Assembly (NCBI RefSeq): GCF_900105415.1
Contig: NZ_FNSM01000001.1
Span: 8,068,001 to 8,132,000, forward strand
Origin: Streptomyces sp. TLI_105
GTDB taxonomy: Bacteria; Actinomycetota; Actinomycetes; Streptomycetales; Streptomycetaceae
Length of the DNA stretch: 64,000 bases
Reading direction: 5' to 3'
The translations under genes and the position numbers were made by a program. Positions 24,567 through 32,451 of the stretch are shown here, piece after piece; within the stretch, counting starts at the first letter, position 1; each line of letters begins with the position of its first letter. The notes beneath the pieces are model-generated. The model was not told the origin of the DNA. It searched no databases and saw only the letters and a program-made list of their open reading frames with translations.

Positions 24567-25754
24567 TCAGCCCTCGGTGCCGAGCCACAGGTCGGGGCCG
24601 AACACCTCGTAGTGGATGTCCGCCGCCGCGAGGCCCCGGCCGAGGAGGTCGCCCCGCACAGCGCGGAGGAAGGGCAGCGGCCCGCACAGGTACGCGGTGG
24701 TGCCCGCCGGAAGGTCGAGGAGCGTGACGTCCGCCCGGCCCGGCCGGGCGCCGGACTCGCCCGGCTCCTCGTACCAGAGGTGCAGCGTCCCCTGCGGCAG
24801 CGCGTCCACGAGTCGCCGCAGCTCGTCGGCGTGCGCGTGGGAGGCGGGGGCGCGGTCGGCGTGCACCACGACGACCGGGCGGTTCGACCCGGTGGCGACC
24901 AGGTGGTCGAGCATCGCCAGCATCGGGGTGCTGCCGATCCCGGCGGAGGCGAGCAGCAGGGGGCTCTCGCCCTCGGGCAGGACCAGGTCGCCGAAGGGGG
25001 TCGAGACCTCCACGGTGTCGCCCGCACCGGCGTGGGCGTGCAGCCAGGAGGAGACCTCGCCCGCCGGATCGCCGTCGACCCGCTTCACCGTGATCCGCCA
25101 CTGCGGGTGTCCGGGGGCGGCGGACAGGCTGTACTGACGGATCTGCCGGGCGCCGTCGGGCAAGGTGACCTGGACGCTCACGTACTGGCCCGGCCGGAAG
25201 GGGGCGGTGGGGGTGCCGTCGGTGTGCCGCAGGACGAGGGACACCGTGTCGGCCGTCTCCTCCCGCCGCTCGGCGATCTCCATGGACCGCCAGACCTGGC
25301 CCTCGGCGACACCGGCCTCCTGGTAGAGGCGGGCCTCCACGGCGACGAGCGCGTTCGCCATCAGCCAGTACACCTCGTCCCAGGCCTGTGCGACCTCGGG
25401 GGTCACCGCGTCGCCGAGGACCTCCACGATCGCGGCGAAGAGGTGTTCGTGCACGATCTTGTACTGCTCGGAGGTGACGCCGAGCGAGGCGTGCTTGTGC
25501 GCGATCCGGGACAGCATGACGTCGGGGCGGCCGTCCGGGTTCTCCAGCAGGGCGACGGCGAAGGCGGCTATGGAGCCGGCGAGCGCCTTCCGCTGGTCGC
25601 CGTTGGCCTGGTTGCCCCGGTTGAACAGGTCGCGCAGCAGCTCGGGGTGGGCGGCGAAGAGGCGACCGTAGAAGCGCTCGGTGATCTCGTCGAGCGCCCC
25701 TCCGACGGCGGGCAGGGTGGCGCGGACGACCGGAACGGCCTGCTCGGACAGCAT
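24567..25754 (-). CDS. hmp: Flavohaemoprotein Hmp (NO dioxygenase)
   Basis: 395 residues from ATG 25754, preceded by GGAAG. An N-terminal globin domain (1-135) has the proximal haem His in IAHKHASLG (about 84), followed by an FAD domain with RQYSLS (about 205) and an NAD domain with LLLASAGIGSTPML (about 270) and a C-terminal EVFGPDL. Hmp turns nitric oxide and oxygen into nitrate using NADH. The gene is downstream of nsrR, and its leader carries a palindrome typical of an NsrR operator, so it is expected to be induced by NO. Translation could also start at TTG 25766, but that would overlap the operator. Confidence 0.95.
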   Translation of the reverse strand: MLSEQAVPVVRATLPAVGGALDEITERFYGRLFAAHPELLRDLFNRGNQANGDQRKALAGSIAAFAVALLENPDGRPDVMLSRIAHKHASLGVTSEQYKIVHEHLFAAIVEVLGDAVTPEVAQAWDEVYWLMANALVAVEARLYQEAGVAEGQVWRSMEIAERREETADTVSLVLRHTDGTPTAPFRPGQYVSVQVTLPDGARQIRQYSLSAAPGHPQWRITVKRVDGDPAGEVSSWLHAHAGAGDTVEVSTPFGDLVLPEGESPLLLASAGIGSTPMLAMLDHLVATGSNRPVVVVHADRAPASHAHADELRRLVDALPQGTLHLWYEEPGESGARPGRADVTLLDLPAGTTAYLCGPLPFLRAVRGDLLGRGLAAADIHYEVFGPDLWLGTEG

Positions 25755-25764
25755 GGGAACTTCC

Positions 25765-25788
25765 AATCTGGTAGATCATCTACTTATT
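25765..25788 (-). promoter_or_regulatory. Putative NsrR operator before hmp
   Basis: The centre TAGAT-C-ATCTA lies within an AT-rich block (A-A-T-C-T-G-G...C-T-T-A-T-T) just upstream of the hmp start. Its size and core (ATCTACC) resemble the known Streptomyces coelicolor NsrR sites at hmpA and nsrR. Likely bound by the [4Fe-4S] form of NsrR. Confidence 0.65.
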
Positions 25789-25825
25789 AAAAGGCGTGCG
25801 GATGCCTCCCCGGGGGCGGGTGCCG

Positions 25826-26275
25826 TCAGGGCGATCCCGCGGGGTGCGGACTGAGGGTCAGCAGCAGCGGACCGGTCGGCGACTCCACGAGCTCCGCCAC
25901 GGTCAACGGATCCAGCACGCGGTAGAAGGCCTCCTGCGCCTCGCGCAGCGCTCCGCGCAGCCGGCACGCGGTGCGCAGCGGGCACGGCGGATCGCCCTCG
26001 CAGGCGACGACCTCCTCCTCGCCCTCCAGGGTCCGGGCCAGCCAGCCCACCGACGAGCGCCGCCCCAGCTCCGTCAGGGCCAGACCGCCGCCCCGGCCGC
26101 GCCGCGCCTCGACCACGCCGAGGTGCTGGAGCCGGGTGACCACCTTCGCCATGTGGGCGTAGGGCACGTCCATCGACTCCGCCACCTCGCGGGTGGTGAC
26201 GGACTCCTCGGGTGCGGTGACCGCCAGGCGCATCACGGCACGGAGCGCCAGGTCGGTGAACTTCGTCAGCCTCAC
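25826..26275 (-). CDS. nsrR: Nitric-oxide-sensing repressor NsrR (Rrf2 family)
   Basis: 149 residues from GTG 26275. The winged helix is at the N-terminus (MRLTKFTDLALRAVMRLA ... TTREVAESMDVPYAHMAKVVTRLQ). The Fe-S ligands are present as C-x5-C-x5-C (CEGDPPCPLRTAC, about 93-105), and Asp8 corresponds to the fourth ligand described for the Streptomyces NsrR cluster. NO destroys the [4Fe-4S] cluster and releases DNA. It lies directly upstream of hmp on the same strand, and a second operator-like sequence lies before it, which suggests autoregulation. Confidence 0.93.
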   Translation of the reverse strand: MRLTKFTDLALRAVMRLAVTAPEESVTTREVAESMDVPYAHMAKVVTRLQHLGVVEARRGRGGGLALTELGRRSSVGWLARTLEGEEEVVACEGDPPCPLRTACRLRGALREAQEAFYRVLDPLTVAELVESPTGPLLLTLSPHPAGSP

Positions 26276-26289
26276 GGCCCGACCGTATC

Positions 26290-26313
26290 AAAGGCATATT
26301 TCGGATACGTATT
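26290..26313 (-). promoter_or_regulatory. Putative NsrR operator before nsrR
   Basis: An AT-rich stretch 15-38 bp upstream of the nsrR start has A-A-A-G-G on one side and T-A-T-T on the other, around a GCATATTTCGGATACG core. The symmetry is weaker than at hmp but the position suits autoregulation. Confidence 0.45.
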
Positions 26314-26977
26314 AAGGGGGCTGCTTTCGGCGTCGCCGGCGCCGCCACAGCCACCACCCGCCCGTGACCAGACAGCTCGTCGTCAGGACGATCCCGACCA
26401 CCGGCCACCGCCCGCCGGCGATCCGGGTGTCGGTGGCGACGACCAGGAGCAGGGCCACCGCCGGCAGCATCATCGATCCCAGCGAGCGCAGCCCCGCCAC
26501 GGCCATGGCGGGATCGACCCGGACGCCCCGCGGAGTGCGCAGGTCGCGCGAGCCGGCGTAGAAGACGGTGGCCCGGTCGGCCAATCGGGTGGTGGCGCGG
26601 TTGTACGAGAAGGCCATGTACGGCAGCCAGACGAGCGGGGCCACCAGGCCCACCAGGAACACGCAGCCGACGAGCGCCCACTGGCCGATCCGGGTCCATG
26701 GCCCCACCTTCTCGTCGGAGGGCGTGAGCAGTCCGAGCAGCCAGGCCATGCGCAGCACCAGGTCGCGGAAGGCGGCCACCCGTCCCCGCCGCTTCCCCGA
26801 CCGAGACCTGTCGGGGGCGGTGTCGAGGGCGGCCCGGGCCGCCGCGGTGTCGGCGTACACCCCTTGCAGGACGAGCAGTTCGGCCGCGCGCTCCGGGTCC
26901 GTGGTGTCGCGCCCCTCGGTGGCGGCGAGTTCGAGCACGATACGTGCCTGGGACAGCAGGGCTCCGCAGAACGCCAC
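26312..26977 (-). CDS. Unknown multi-pass membrane protein; 5' end unresolved
   Basis: The frame ends at 26312 and its only usual start codon is GTG 26977 (221 residues). Coding-like sequence clearly extends further upstream in the same frame to about 27220 (LLREIAAEPGRLPEALASFALRH, and a membrane segment GGPFLVFVPVAFCGALLS that GTG 26977 would cut in half), yet no ATG, GTG or TTG is found there. The protein has about four membrane helices and a basic C-terminus (RRRRRRK). I do not recognise a family. An 18-bp tandem repeat and GC-rich runs at 27215-27290 are a likely place for a frameshift that hides the real start, for example GTG 27287 in another frame. Confidence 0.5.
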   Translation of the reverse strand: MAFCGALLSQARIVLELAATEGRDTTDPERAAELLVLQGVYADTAAARAALDTAPDRSRSGKRRGRVAAFRDLVLRMAWLLGLLTPSDEKVGPWTRIGQWALVGCVFLVGLVAPLVWLPYMAFSYNRATTRLADRATVFYAGSRDLRTPRGVRVDPAMAVAGLRSLGSMMLPAVALLLVVATDTRIAGGRWPVVGIVLTTSCLVTGGWWLWRRRRRRKQPP

Positions 26978-27297
26978 GGGGACGAAGACCAGGAAGGGGC
27001 CACCGACGAAGGACCCCTCCGCCGTGACCCTCCGGCGTCCGCGTGCGACGACGAGGGCTCGCAGGGCCGTCCCGTCGGCGTCGGGATGGGCGGCACGCAG
27101 GCGTTCGACCGATGCCCCTGCCCCGGGGCCCAGGTGACGCAGGGCGAAGGAGGCGAGCGCTTCCGGAAGCCTCCCGGGCTCCGCCGCGATCTCCCGCAGC
27201 AGGGAACCCTTGAGCCCGTCGCCGCGCCCGCCTCCGTCGCCGCGCCCGCCTCCGTCGGCTCCGGCGCGCCGCCGCCCCGCCCGCCACTTGTGGAGTC

Positions 27298-27696
27298 TCA
27301 GGACAGGACCTTGGCCTTGGCCTTCTCGAACTCCTCGGCCGTGATGGCGCCCTTCGCCTTGAGGTCGGCGAGCCGGGCCAGTTCGTCGGCGGCTCCGCCA
27401 CCCCCGCCCGGCGAACCGGCGGTCTTGCGGATGTAGTCCTGGAACGCCGCTTCGCTCTCCTTCACCTGCTTGATGTCCCGCTGCCCCATGCCCTTGCCGC
27501 GTGCGATGACGTACACCAGCACGCCGAGGTAGGGGAGCAGGATGCAGAAGATCAGCCAGCCGGCCTTGCCCCAGCCGCCGAGCGAGTGGTCACGGAAGAT
27601 GTCGGTGATCACCTTGAACAGCAGGAACAGCCACATGATCCAGAGGAAGAACCACAGCATCGTCCAGAAGAGGTTGAGAAGGGGGTAGTCGTCCAT
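27298..27696 (-). CDS. PLDc_N/SHOCT-domain membrane protein
   Basis: 132 residues from ATG 27696. The N-terminal half is the phospholipase D nuclease N-terminal type: two membrane helices (FWTMLWFFLWIMWLFLLFKVI and AGWLIFCILLPYLGVLVYVIA) with RDHSLGGWGKA between. The C-terminus is an SHOCT helix pair (LARLADLKAKGAITAEEFEKAKAKVL). SHOCT is an oligomerisation or short-tail module of unknown exact role. Such proteins sit in the inner membrane. The start has GGAG and AGGA sites just before the ATG. Confidence 0.88.
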   Translation of the reverse strand: MDDYPLLNLFWTMLWFFLWIMWLFLLFKVITDIFRDHSLGGWGKAGWLIFCILLPYLGVLVYVIARGKGMGQRDIKQVKESEAAFQDYIRKTAGSPGGGGGAADELARLADLKAKGAITAEEFEKAKAKVLS

Positions 27697-27899
27697 TCCT
27701 GCACACTCCGTTCCCGCGCGGACCGGGGAAGGCCCGGCGATGCAGCGAGTCTCACCCGACCCTCGCGCGTCCGCATGTCGTGACCGCCCGCGTGCGGGCC
27801 CTCCGCCGCCGTGTTCGGATGGAGGGCGCGGACCGCCGAGCCGACGCATCACACGCCCGCGCGGAGCCGCGAACCGTACGAGGAACGGGACGGAGCACC

Positions 27900-28340
27900 A
27901 TGGGTCCGGTGGAATGTGTCGTGCTCGCCTTCCCGGGAGAGCGGCTGAAAGTGGCGGCGGTGACGGCCATCGCGGAGCTGCGCAGAGCGGGACAGGTACG
28001 GCTGATCGACTCGCTCGTCGTCGTCAAGTCCGTCACCGGCGAGGTCTCCACCTCAGAACTCGTCGAGTACGAGGAGTACGACGAGGCCACCGCCGAGATC
28101 GGCCCCGAGGTCAACCTGCTCGGCCCCGAGGACGCGGCCGAGGCCGCCGAGGCGCTCGAACCGGGTTCGTGCGCGCTGGTGCTGCTCGTCGAGCACGTCT
28201 GGGCCGCGCGGGCGGCGGACGCGATCCGCGAGGCCGGCGGCCGGATCGCCGGGACGGTGCGCATCCCGCCCGAGGTCGTCGAGGAGGCGCGGCGCGCCTA
28301 TCGCGAGGCCGTGGCCGCCGCCGCGGTCGGAAAGGGCTGA
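27900..28340 (+). CDS. DUF6325-like protein
   Basis: 146 residues from ATG 27900. The start MGPVECVVLAFPG and the pattern IDSLVVVKSVTGEVSTSEL plus SCALVLLVEHVWA match small DUF1269/DUF6325-type proteins. There are Gly/Ala-rich helices and no membrane segment. It is followed after 2 bp by an SHOCT gene, and the pair probably forms one transcript. The family name is from memory; the function is unknown. Confidence 0.7.
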   Translation: MGPVECVVLAFPGERLKVAAVTAIAELRRAGQVRLIDSLVVVKSVTGEVSTSELVEYEEYDEATAEIGPEVNLLGPEDAAEAAEALEPGSCALVLLVEHVWAARAADAIREAGGRIAGTVRIPPEVVEEARRAYREAVAAAAVGKG

Positions 28341-28342
28341 TC

Positions 28343-28678
28343 GTGTTCATGCGACGACGCCCTCTCGGGAGACCGGTCGTCCGGCCCGTGGGCGCGCCCC
28401 TGTTGCGCGGCGCCCTCGTGGGCGGCGCGGCCTACGCGGCGGGCCGCAACTCCGCCCGCGCCGCGCGCCGGGAGGAGGACCAGGAGCAGGCCGTCGTCGA
28501 ACTCCAGGACCGGCAGCAGCCCCCGGCGGCCCCTCCGTCGGCGCCGAGCGCGCCGACCGCCGCCGGCGGGGCACCGTCGATCACCGACCAGCTGGCCCGG
28601 CTCGGCGAGCTCGCCCAGCAGGGCCTGCTCACCCCCGAGGAGTTCGCCGCCGCCAAGGCGAAGCTGCTCGGCATCTGA
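28343..28678 (+). CDS. SHOCT-domain protein
   Basis: 111 residues from GTG 28343 (ATG 28349 also possible; GGAAAGGG fits the GTG better). A basic N-terminus, a short hydrophobic segment (LLRGALVGGAAYAAG), an acidic and Pro/Ala linker, and a C-terminal SHOCT helix (ITDQLARLGELAQQGLLTPEEFAAAKAKLLGI). It is translated right after the DUF6325-like gene. Role unknown. Confidence 0.85.
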   Translation: MFMRRRPLGRPVVRPVGAPLLRGALVGGAAYAAGRNSARAARREEDQEQAVVELQDRQQPPAAPPSAPSAPTAAGGAPSITDQLARLGELAQQGLLTPEEFAAAKAKLLGI

Positions 28679-28746
28679 CCGGCAGCGAAGCCCTTCGGCA
28701 CCCGAGGGTCCCGCCCCGAGCAGGCACGGCGCAGGAAGAGCCCCGG

Positions 28747-29196
28747 TCAGGCGCCGCGCAAGGCGGCCAGGGCGCGGTCCGCGTGCGCGCTCATCCGCAG
28801 TTCGCTGCGGACGACCTCCCGGACCCGCCGGTCCTGGCCGATCACGAAGGTGACCCGTTTCGTCGGGGCCAGCGAGAACCCTCGCTTCACGCCGAACCGC
28901 TCCCGTATGGCGCCGTCCGCGTCGGACAGCAGGGGGTAGCCGAGCGAGTGCCGCTCGGCGAACTCCTGCTGCCGCTCCACCCCGTCGGAGCTGATGCCGA
29001 CGGGCAGGGCGCCGACGTCGCGGAACTCGGCCGCCAGGTCACGGAAGTGACAGGCCTCGGCGGTGCAGCCCGGCGTGAGGGCCGCCGGATAGAAGAAGAG
29101 GACGACCGGGCCTTCGGAGAGCAGGCCGGTCAGCGAGCGCGGAGCGCCCGTCTCGTCCGGAAGGGTGAAGTCCTCGACGAGGTCACCGACGTTCAT
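28747..29196 (-). CDS. bcp: Peroxiredoxin (BCP/AhpE type)
   Basis: 149 residues. The peroxidatic Cys is in LTPGCTAEACHF (about 44) with a second Cys five residues on, the arrangement of atypical two-Cys BCP proteins. FFYPAALTPGC and SDADGAIRERFG are typical of the family. It reduces peroxides with thioredoxin-type partners in the cytosol. Monocistronic and convergent with the SHOCT gene. Confidence 0.93.
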   Translation of the reverse strand: MNVGDLVEDFTLPDETGAPRSLTGLLSEGPVVLFFYPAALTPGCTAEACHFRDLAAEFRDVGALPVGISSDGVERQQEFAERHSLGYPLLSDADGAIRERFGVKRGFSLAPTKRVTFVIGQDRRVREVVRSELRMSAHADRALAALRGA

Positions 29197-29258
29197 TTCA
29201 GGCCCGCCCGATCCGTCCCTGTGTCGCCCCCGGTGCCTCCGGCGGCCGGGCGGTGACG

Positions 29259-29861
29259 TTACCGCAGAGTAGAGGCGGCGTCATCCCTCCGCGGGGCGAC
29301 GTCGCGCGCGGCGGCGCGCCGGTCGAGCACGGCGAGGGCGCGCTCGCCCCAGCGCAGGTTCTCCTCCTCGAAGAACCGCCCGCGCATCAGCGTGAGGTAC
29401 GGCCCGACCCGCTCCGCCTCACCCAGATAGGTGTCCTCGTCCCGGCCGTCGAGCATCCACTCCCGCAGCCGGTCGTAGCGGGCCAGCTTCGCCCGGGCCG
29501 TCTCCATCCGCTGGGCCACGAACTCGCGGACGGCCGCGGTGTCGCCCTCGTCGCAGGCCTGCACCTGCACCAGCAGTTCGTCGCGGACGGCGCTCGGGCG
29601 CGGCGGTGTCGTCGTGTAGGCGACCAGATCCTGCCTGCCGGGCTCGGTGAGGCTGAACATCCGCTTGTTGGGGCGCCGTTCCTGCTCCACCACGCGGGCC
29701 GTGATCAGACCGGCCTCGGCGAGCCGCTCCAGCTCGCGGTAGAGCTGCTGCGGGGTGGCGGCCCAGAAGTTGGCGACGGACACGTCGAAGATCTTGGCCA
29801 GGTCGTATCCGGAGGCCTCGCCCTCCAGGAGAGCTGCGAGGACGGCGTGCTTGAGGGACAT
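29259..29861 (-). CDS. PadR-family transcriptional regulator
   Basis: 200 residues. The N-terminal winged helix is clear (LKHAVLAALLEGEASGYDLAKIFD ... PQQLYRELERLAEAGLI), and the C-terminal part (from about 95) is the helical dimerisation arm (DLLVQVQACDEGDTAAVREFVAQRME) of the longer PadR group. PadR proteins repress detoxification or transport genes and respond to small aromatic compounds. It is divergent from an SRPBCC gene, with an inverted repeat in between, so that gene and itself are likely targets. Confidence 0.9.
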   Translation of the reverse strand: MSLKHAVLAALLEGEASGYDLAKIFDVSVANFWAATPQQLYRELERLAEAGLITARVVEQERRPNKRMFSLTEPGRQDLVAYTTTPPRPSAVRDELLVQVQACDEGDTAAVREFVAQRMETARAKLARYDRLREWMLDGRDEDTYLGEAERVGPYLTLMRGRFFEEENLRWGERALAVLDRRAAARDVAPRRDDAASTLR

Positions 29862-29880
29862 CCGGACACGCTAGCAGCAC

Positions 29881-29910
29881 GTTGAATAGTTTCCTCCGCA
29901 CCTAATCAAC
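29881..29910. promoter_or_regulatory. Inverted repeat between PadR and SRPBCC genes
   Basis: GTTGAATAG (29881-29889) and CTAATCAAC (29902-29910) form a 9-bp inverted repeat with one mismatch and a 12-bp spacer, 20 bp before the padR start. A PadR operator is plausible. Confidence 0.4.
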
Positions 29911-30020
29911 CGACGGGGCGCCCCGTGCCGGACGGCGGTTCTTCGCTGGCACGTCCGTCCGGCGCCTGCCTAGGGTGGAGAGGGGCAGGCCGCGGGGGAG
30001 CAGATCCGAGGGGCAGCACG

Positions 30021-30506
30021 ATGGACAGCGACTCGTTCGTCTACACCACCTACATCCGGACCACCCCCGAGGAGCTCTGGCAGGCGCTCACCGACCCGGA
30101 GCTCACGCGCCGCTACTGGGGCGTCGCCTTCGAATCGGACTGGACCCCGGGCGCGCCGATGGTCTGGGACGAGAACGGCCGCAGGACCGAAGACCCCGAG
30201 CAGGTCGTCCTCGCGGCCGAGCCCGGTCGCCTCCTCTCGTACACGTGGCACACCTTCACCCCCGCCTGGGCGGAGGCGGTCCGTCTGGAGGAGGAGGCGT
30301 ACGAGCGCCTCGTCCGCGAGCGCCGGTCCCGGGTCACCTTCGTGATCGAGCCGTCCGGCGACATGGTCAAGCTCACGGTCACCCATGGGGACCTGGAGCC
30401 CGACGGCACCATCAAGGGGCTGATCGGCGAGGGCTGGCCCGCGCTGATCTCCAGCCTCAAGTCCCTTCTGGAGACCGGTGAGGAGCTTCCGGAACCGGCC
30501 CGCTGA
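30021..30506 (+). CDS. SRPBCC (AHSA1/Hsp90-activator-like) protein
   Basis: 161 residues from ATG 30021. TTPEELWQALTDPELTRRYWG at the start and GWPALISSLKSLLETG at the end are the hallmarks of AHSA1-type START/SRPBCC proteins with a hydrophobic ligand pocket. Such proteins often pair with ArsR or PadR regulators, as here. The ligand is unknown. Confidence 0.9.
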   Translation: MDSDSFVYTTYIRTTPEELWQALTDPELTRRYWGVAFESDWTPGAPMVWDENGRRTEDPEQVVLAAEPGRLLSYTWHTFTPAWAEAVRLEEEAYERLVRERRSRVTFVIEPSGDMVKLTVTHGDLEPDGTIKGLIGEGWPALISSLKSLLETGEELPEPAR

Positions 30507-30641
30507 CCCATTCGAGTCGTCTCGCCCCCGACTCCGCCGCCACGCCCGGTGCCTTGATCATCTTTTTCTCCTCTCATCCGCTTTGATGCTGCGGTCGGCA
30601 CCGTCCGCCGATGTCGCCGGATGAAGGAGAGGGAGTCCGAC

Positions 30642-31994
30642 GTGTCGTCACGCCGATACGCACGGGGGTGGGGAGCCCTCTCCCTCGCCGTCGGGGCCGT
30701 CCTCGTCAGCACGGCGGCCCAGTCGCCGGACCGGGACTCCGAGGACGAGCGGCGGGCCGCCGCCTCCCGCGGCGCCACCGCCGTCGTCGCGGTGGACGGC
30801 TGTGCCGCCGGCGGAGGCCTCTGCTCCGACCCGCGCCACTCGGTCGTCCTCGGCGGCGACCGCGTCCTCACGGGCCGCCCGTTCACGCTCGGTCCGAAGG
30901 CCACCGGGCCCGTGGAGCTCGCGCTCCGCACCCCCGGAGTGCTCGCCGACGTCACCGTCACCGACCAGCGCGGCCGCCGGATCGCCGGAGCGCAGAGCGC
31001 GGACCACACCCGGTGGACCAGCGCCGCACCCCTGCCGGCCGGAGCCCGGTACGCCGCCCGGCTCGTCGTCGACGGGGCGGGGGCGGGCGGCGCGCGCCGC
31101 GCCCGCCTCGACTTCCGGACCGCCCCGATGCCCGCCGGAGAGCGGCTGACCGTCACCTTCGGACCCGAGGACGGCGGCACGTACGGGGTGGGCCGGCCGG
31201 TCACCGCCGAGCTCAGCCGGCCCGTGCCGGAGGACGCCCCCGATGCCCGCCGCGCCGTGGAACGGGCCCTCGACGTGCGGTCCGAGCCCCACGTCGACGG
31301 CGCCTGGCACTGGGTCGACTCCGCCACCCTCCACTACCGGCCCCGCACGTACTGGCCCGCCCACGCCACGGTCCGCGTCCACAGCGGCCTCGACGGGGCC
31401 CCCATCGGCGGCGGCCTCTACGGCGGCCCCTCACGCCCCCTCACGTTCACCACGGGCGCCCGGATCGAGGCCGTCACCGACGTCTCCGCCCACCGGATGA
31501 ACGTCTTCCGCGACGGAGAACTCCTGCGCGCCCTCCCGGTCACCACCGGCAAGGCCGGCTACCGCACCCGAGGCGGCGTCAAGGTCGTCCTCGGCAAGGA
31601 GCCCCTCGTCCGCATGCGCGGCGACTCCATCGGCATCGCCCGCGGCAGCACCGACTTCTACGACCTCAAGGTCCGCTGGGCCACCCGGGTGACCTGGAGC
31701 GGCGAGTACCTGCACGCCGCGCCGTGGTCGCTCGACTCCCAGGGCAACGAGGACGTCAGCCACGGCTGCACGGGCATGAGCACCGAGGACGCCGCCTGGC
31801 TCTTCCACACGGTGCGCGAGGGAGACCTCGTACGGGTCGTCAACGGGTACGGGAAGCCCATGACGCCCTTCGACAACGGCTTCGGCGACTGGAATCTCAG
31901 CTGGCCCGAGTGGCTCCGGGGCAGCGCCCTCGCCACGGACGCCACCGGCCCCGCTCCCAGGTCGCTCGCGGGTGCGCTGGGCCCGACACTCTGA
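30642..31994 (+). CDS. L,D-transpeptidase (YkuD) with Ig-like domains
   Basis: 450 residues from GTG 30642, chosen because GGAGAGGGAG stands just before it (ATG 30621 lacks one). A signal-type helix (LSLAVGAVLVSTAA) at 12-28 has no lipobox Cys. Residues 130-270 form an Ig-like domain, and the catalytic YkuD domain follows, with GYRTRGGVKVVLGK and the active-site motif SHGCTGM (Cys about 377). It makes 3-3 cross-links in peptidoglycan outside the membrane and resembles mycobacterial LdtMt2-type enzymes. Single gene. Confidence 0.93.
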   Translation: MSSRRYARGWGALSLAVGAVLVSTAAQSPDRDSEDERRAAASRGATAVVAVDGCAAGGGLCSDPRHSVVLGGDRVLTGRPFTLGPKATGPVELALRTPGVLADVTVTDQRGRRIAGAQSADHTRWTSAAPLPAGARYAARLVVDGAGAGGARRARLDFRTAPMPAGERLTVTFGPEDGGTYGVGRPVTAELSRPVPEDAPDARRAVERALDVRSEPHVDGAWHWVDSATLHYRPRTYWPAHATVRVHSGLDGAPIGGGLYGGPSRPLTFTTGARIEAVTDVSAHRMNVFRDGELLRALPVTTGKAGYRTRGGVKVVLGKEPLVRMRGDSIGIARGSTDFYDLKVRWATRVTWSGEYLHAAPWSLDSQGNEDVSHGCTGMSTEDAAWLFHTVREGDLVRVVNGYGKPMTPFDNGFGDWNLSWPEWLRGSALATDATGPAPRSLAGALGPTL

Positions 31995-32073
31995 ACGAAC
32001 CGATCCGTCCCTCCCGACCGCCCCTCGGTGATACTGACGTCCTGCCCGTTCCCGCCGACCTCAGGGAGCTTCG

Positions 32074-32449
32074 ATGCCGGACGTCACCAAGGTCGAGGTC
32101 GGGGACGCGACCGCTCTTCGTGGAGACGCGACGCCTCGGCCCGCAGCGGGACCTCGAAGAGCCCGGCCCGGACCGCGAAGGGTCGGGACCGGACCTCGAC
32201 GGACCCGGTTCGGACCTCGAAGGGATCGACGGTCGCCTGCCCGACCTGTCGAGCGTCACCGAGGCCCTCTCCTCCTTCGCCGGACAGATCGGCGAGGCGC
32301 TCCATCAGGCGGCCCCCGACCGCGCGACCGTCGAGTTCGGCTGCCGGCTCGGCCTGGACGCGGGCGGGCTCACCGCGCTCGTCGTGCAGGGCAGCGCGAA
32401 CGCGAGCCTGCGCGTGACCCTCGAATGGGTGAAGAAGACGCCCCGCTGA
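32074..32449 (+). pseudogene. CU044_2847-family (trypsin-co-occurring) gene with frameshift
   Basis: An ATG at 32074 with a very good AGGGAG site opens MPDVTKVEVG, but the protein continues sensibly only in the next frame: TRPLFVETRRLGPQRDLEE ... TVEFGCRLGLDAGGLTALV ... LRVTLEWVKK, stop at 32449. The switch falls in the GGGG at 32101-32104; with three G the gene would read through as a normal ~125-residue protein. The C-terminal part is the CU044_2847 domain, found next to trypsin-like proteases and NTPase systems. Either this is a base-call error or a real slip that breaks the gene. The function of the family is unknown. Confidence 0.7.
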
Positions 32450-32451
32450 CC

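Noticed and set aside
23834..24727. Plus-strand frames opposite the MreB-like remnant
   Set aside because: They lack ribosome sites and recognisable domains, whereas the minus-strand frame has MreB motifs.
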